Program-made: the position numbers and the translations under genes
Shown: in pieces, positions 63,747 through 64,000 of the stretch
Layout: each line of letters begins with the position of its first letter
Numbering within the stretch: position 1 is the first letter of the stretch
NCBI RefSeq assembly: GCF_011193355.1
Contig: NZ_CP049780.1
Location: 2,580,556-2,644,555, forward strand
Source of the DNA: Streptomyces sp. JB150
GTDB taxonomy: Bacteria; Actinomycetota; Actinomycetes; Streptomycetales; Streptomycetaceae
Direction: 5' to 3'
Length of the DNA: 64,000 bases
Notes under the pieces: model-generated
The model's database searches: none
The model's input: the letters and a program-made list of their open reading frames with translations, nothing else
Told to the model about the DNA's origin: nothing

Positions 63747-64000
63747 TGCGGTCATGAGGACCGCACGGGTGGTTCATGCGGATGGCCCCGGCACCTACCC
63801 GATACCCGGTGCCGGGACCATGCGTTGTTTCAGCGCCTGTGCGCCGAACAGGCTCTTAGAAGGCGCTGTTGTTGCAGCCCATGGTCGAGCCGAGCTCGGT
63901 GGACTGGGCGCCCGGGTTGCCCTCGCCGTTCAGCGCGTTGCCCAGCAGGCCGTTGAGGATGCCGACGTTGCCGAGGATGTCCAGGTTCAGGTCGTGCGAC
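63747..64000. repeat. Direct tandem repeat, copy 2 (cut by window edge)
   Basis: Second copy of the 433-base-spaced duplication, holding the end of a second small secreted-protein gene and the same downstream hairpin. Near-identity outside the coding part suggests a recent duplication or ongoing gene conversion. Confidence 0.9.
63856..64000 (-). CDS. Small secreted protein (tandem copy 2), 5' end outside window
   Basis: The last 47 residues of a paralog of the 63423 gene: SHDLNLDILGNVGILNGLLGN..., ending GSTMGCNNSAF like copy 1. Differences are mostly conservative (Leu/Val, Ser/Leu, Ala/Leu). The window cuts the signal peptide and the first cysteine. The stop is at 63856-63858. Confidence 0.85.
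   Translation of the reverse strand, partial: SHDLNLDILGNVGILNGLLGNALNGEGNPGAQSTELGSTMGCNNSAF

Overview
This is a very GC-rich window, with third codon positions almost all G or C and long spurious open frames on both strands. Gene content points firmly to Streptomyces: two chaplins, a tyrosinase/caddie pair, SsbB-type and EttA genes, DUF6415- and DUF6928-like families and many small secreted proteins. From memory, and not checked here, the order ssbB, chaplin, tyrosinase pair, chaplin, LPXTG protein, mmsA resembles the S. coelicolor SCO2680-SCO2726 region, so most of the window looks like conserved chromosome rather than an island.

Layout. 0-2 kb: sugar operon end (GH4 glycosidase cut by the window edge, N-acetylglucosamine kinase-like ATPase). 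2-5.2 kb: a minus-strand mini-operon of four tiny genes linked by stop-start overlaps, divergent from a SLOG-fold protein and an XRE/TPR regulator. 5.4-16.5 kb: a seven-gene signalling block, with a GlnX-like membrane protein, a GlnH-like binding protein, a helical protein of unknown function, a PknG-type kinase, a PP2C phosphatase, a VWA protein and an FHA protein. Three of these carry N-terminal zinc ribbons. 16.5-28.4 kb: housekeeping and conserved actinobacterial genes (methyltransferase, truncated globin, thioesterase, EttA, DUF6928-like protein without a normal stop, thioester-domain surface adhesin, SSB, paired large GTPases).

28.7-47.5 kb is a cell-surface district: tRNA-Arg, chaplin, tyrosinase and its copper chaperone, two secreted proteins, a second chaplin, an eight-gene translationally coupled exopolysaccharide operon, a GH26-like secreted hydrolase, an ATP-grasp ligase and an LPETG-anchored protein that looks like a degenerate long chaplin. 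48-52.5 kb: an ABC permease with an unusual protein that fuses a secreted alpha/beta hydrolase to an ABC ATPase, then a lipoprotein. 52.6-58.8 kb: a minus-strand myo-inositol catabolic operon (iolC, aldolase, iolB, iolD, mmsA). 59.1-64 kb: a small HTH protein, an orphan condensation-domain protein and an array of single-gene units for small exported proteins, several with strong terminators. It ends in a tandem duplication cut by the window edge.

The strongest candidates for an under-described system are the PknG-centred signalling block, the hydrolase-ABC fusion and the small secreted-protein array. No CRISPR array, insertion sequence, integrase, replication origin or rRNA was seen.
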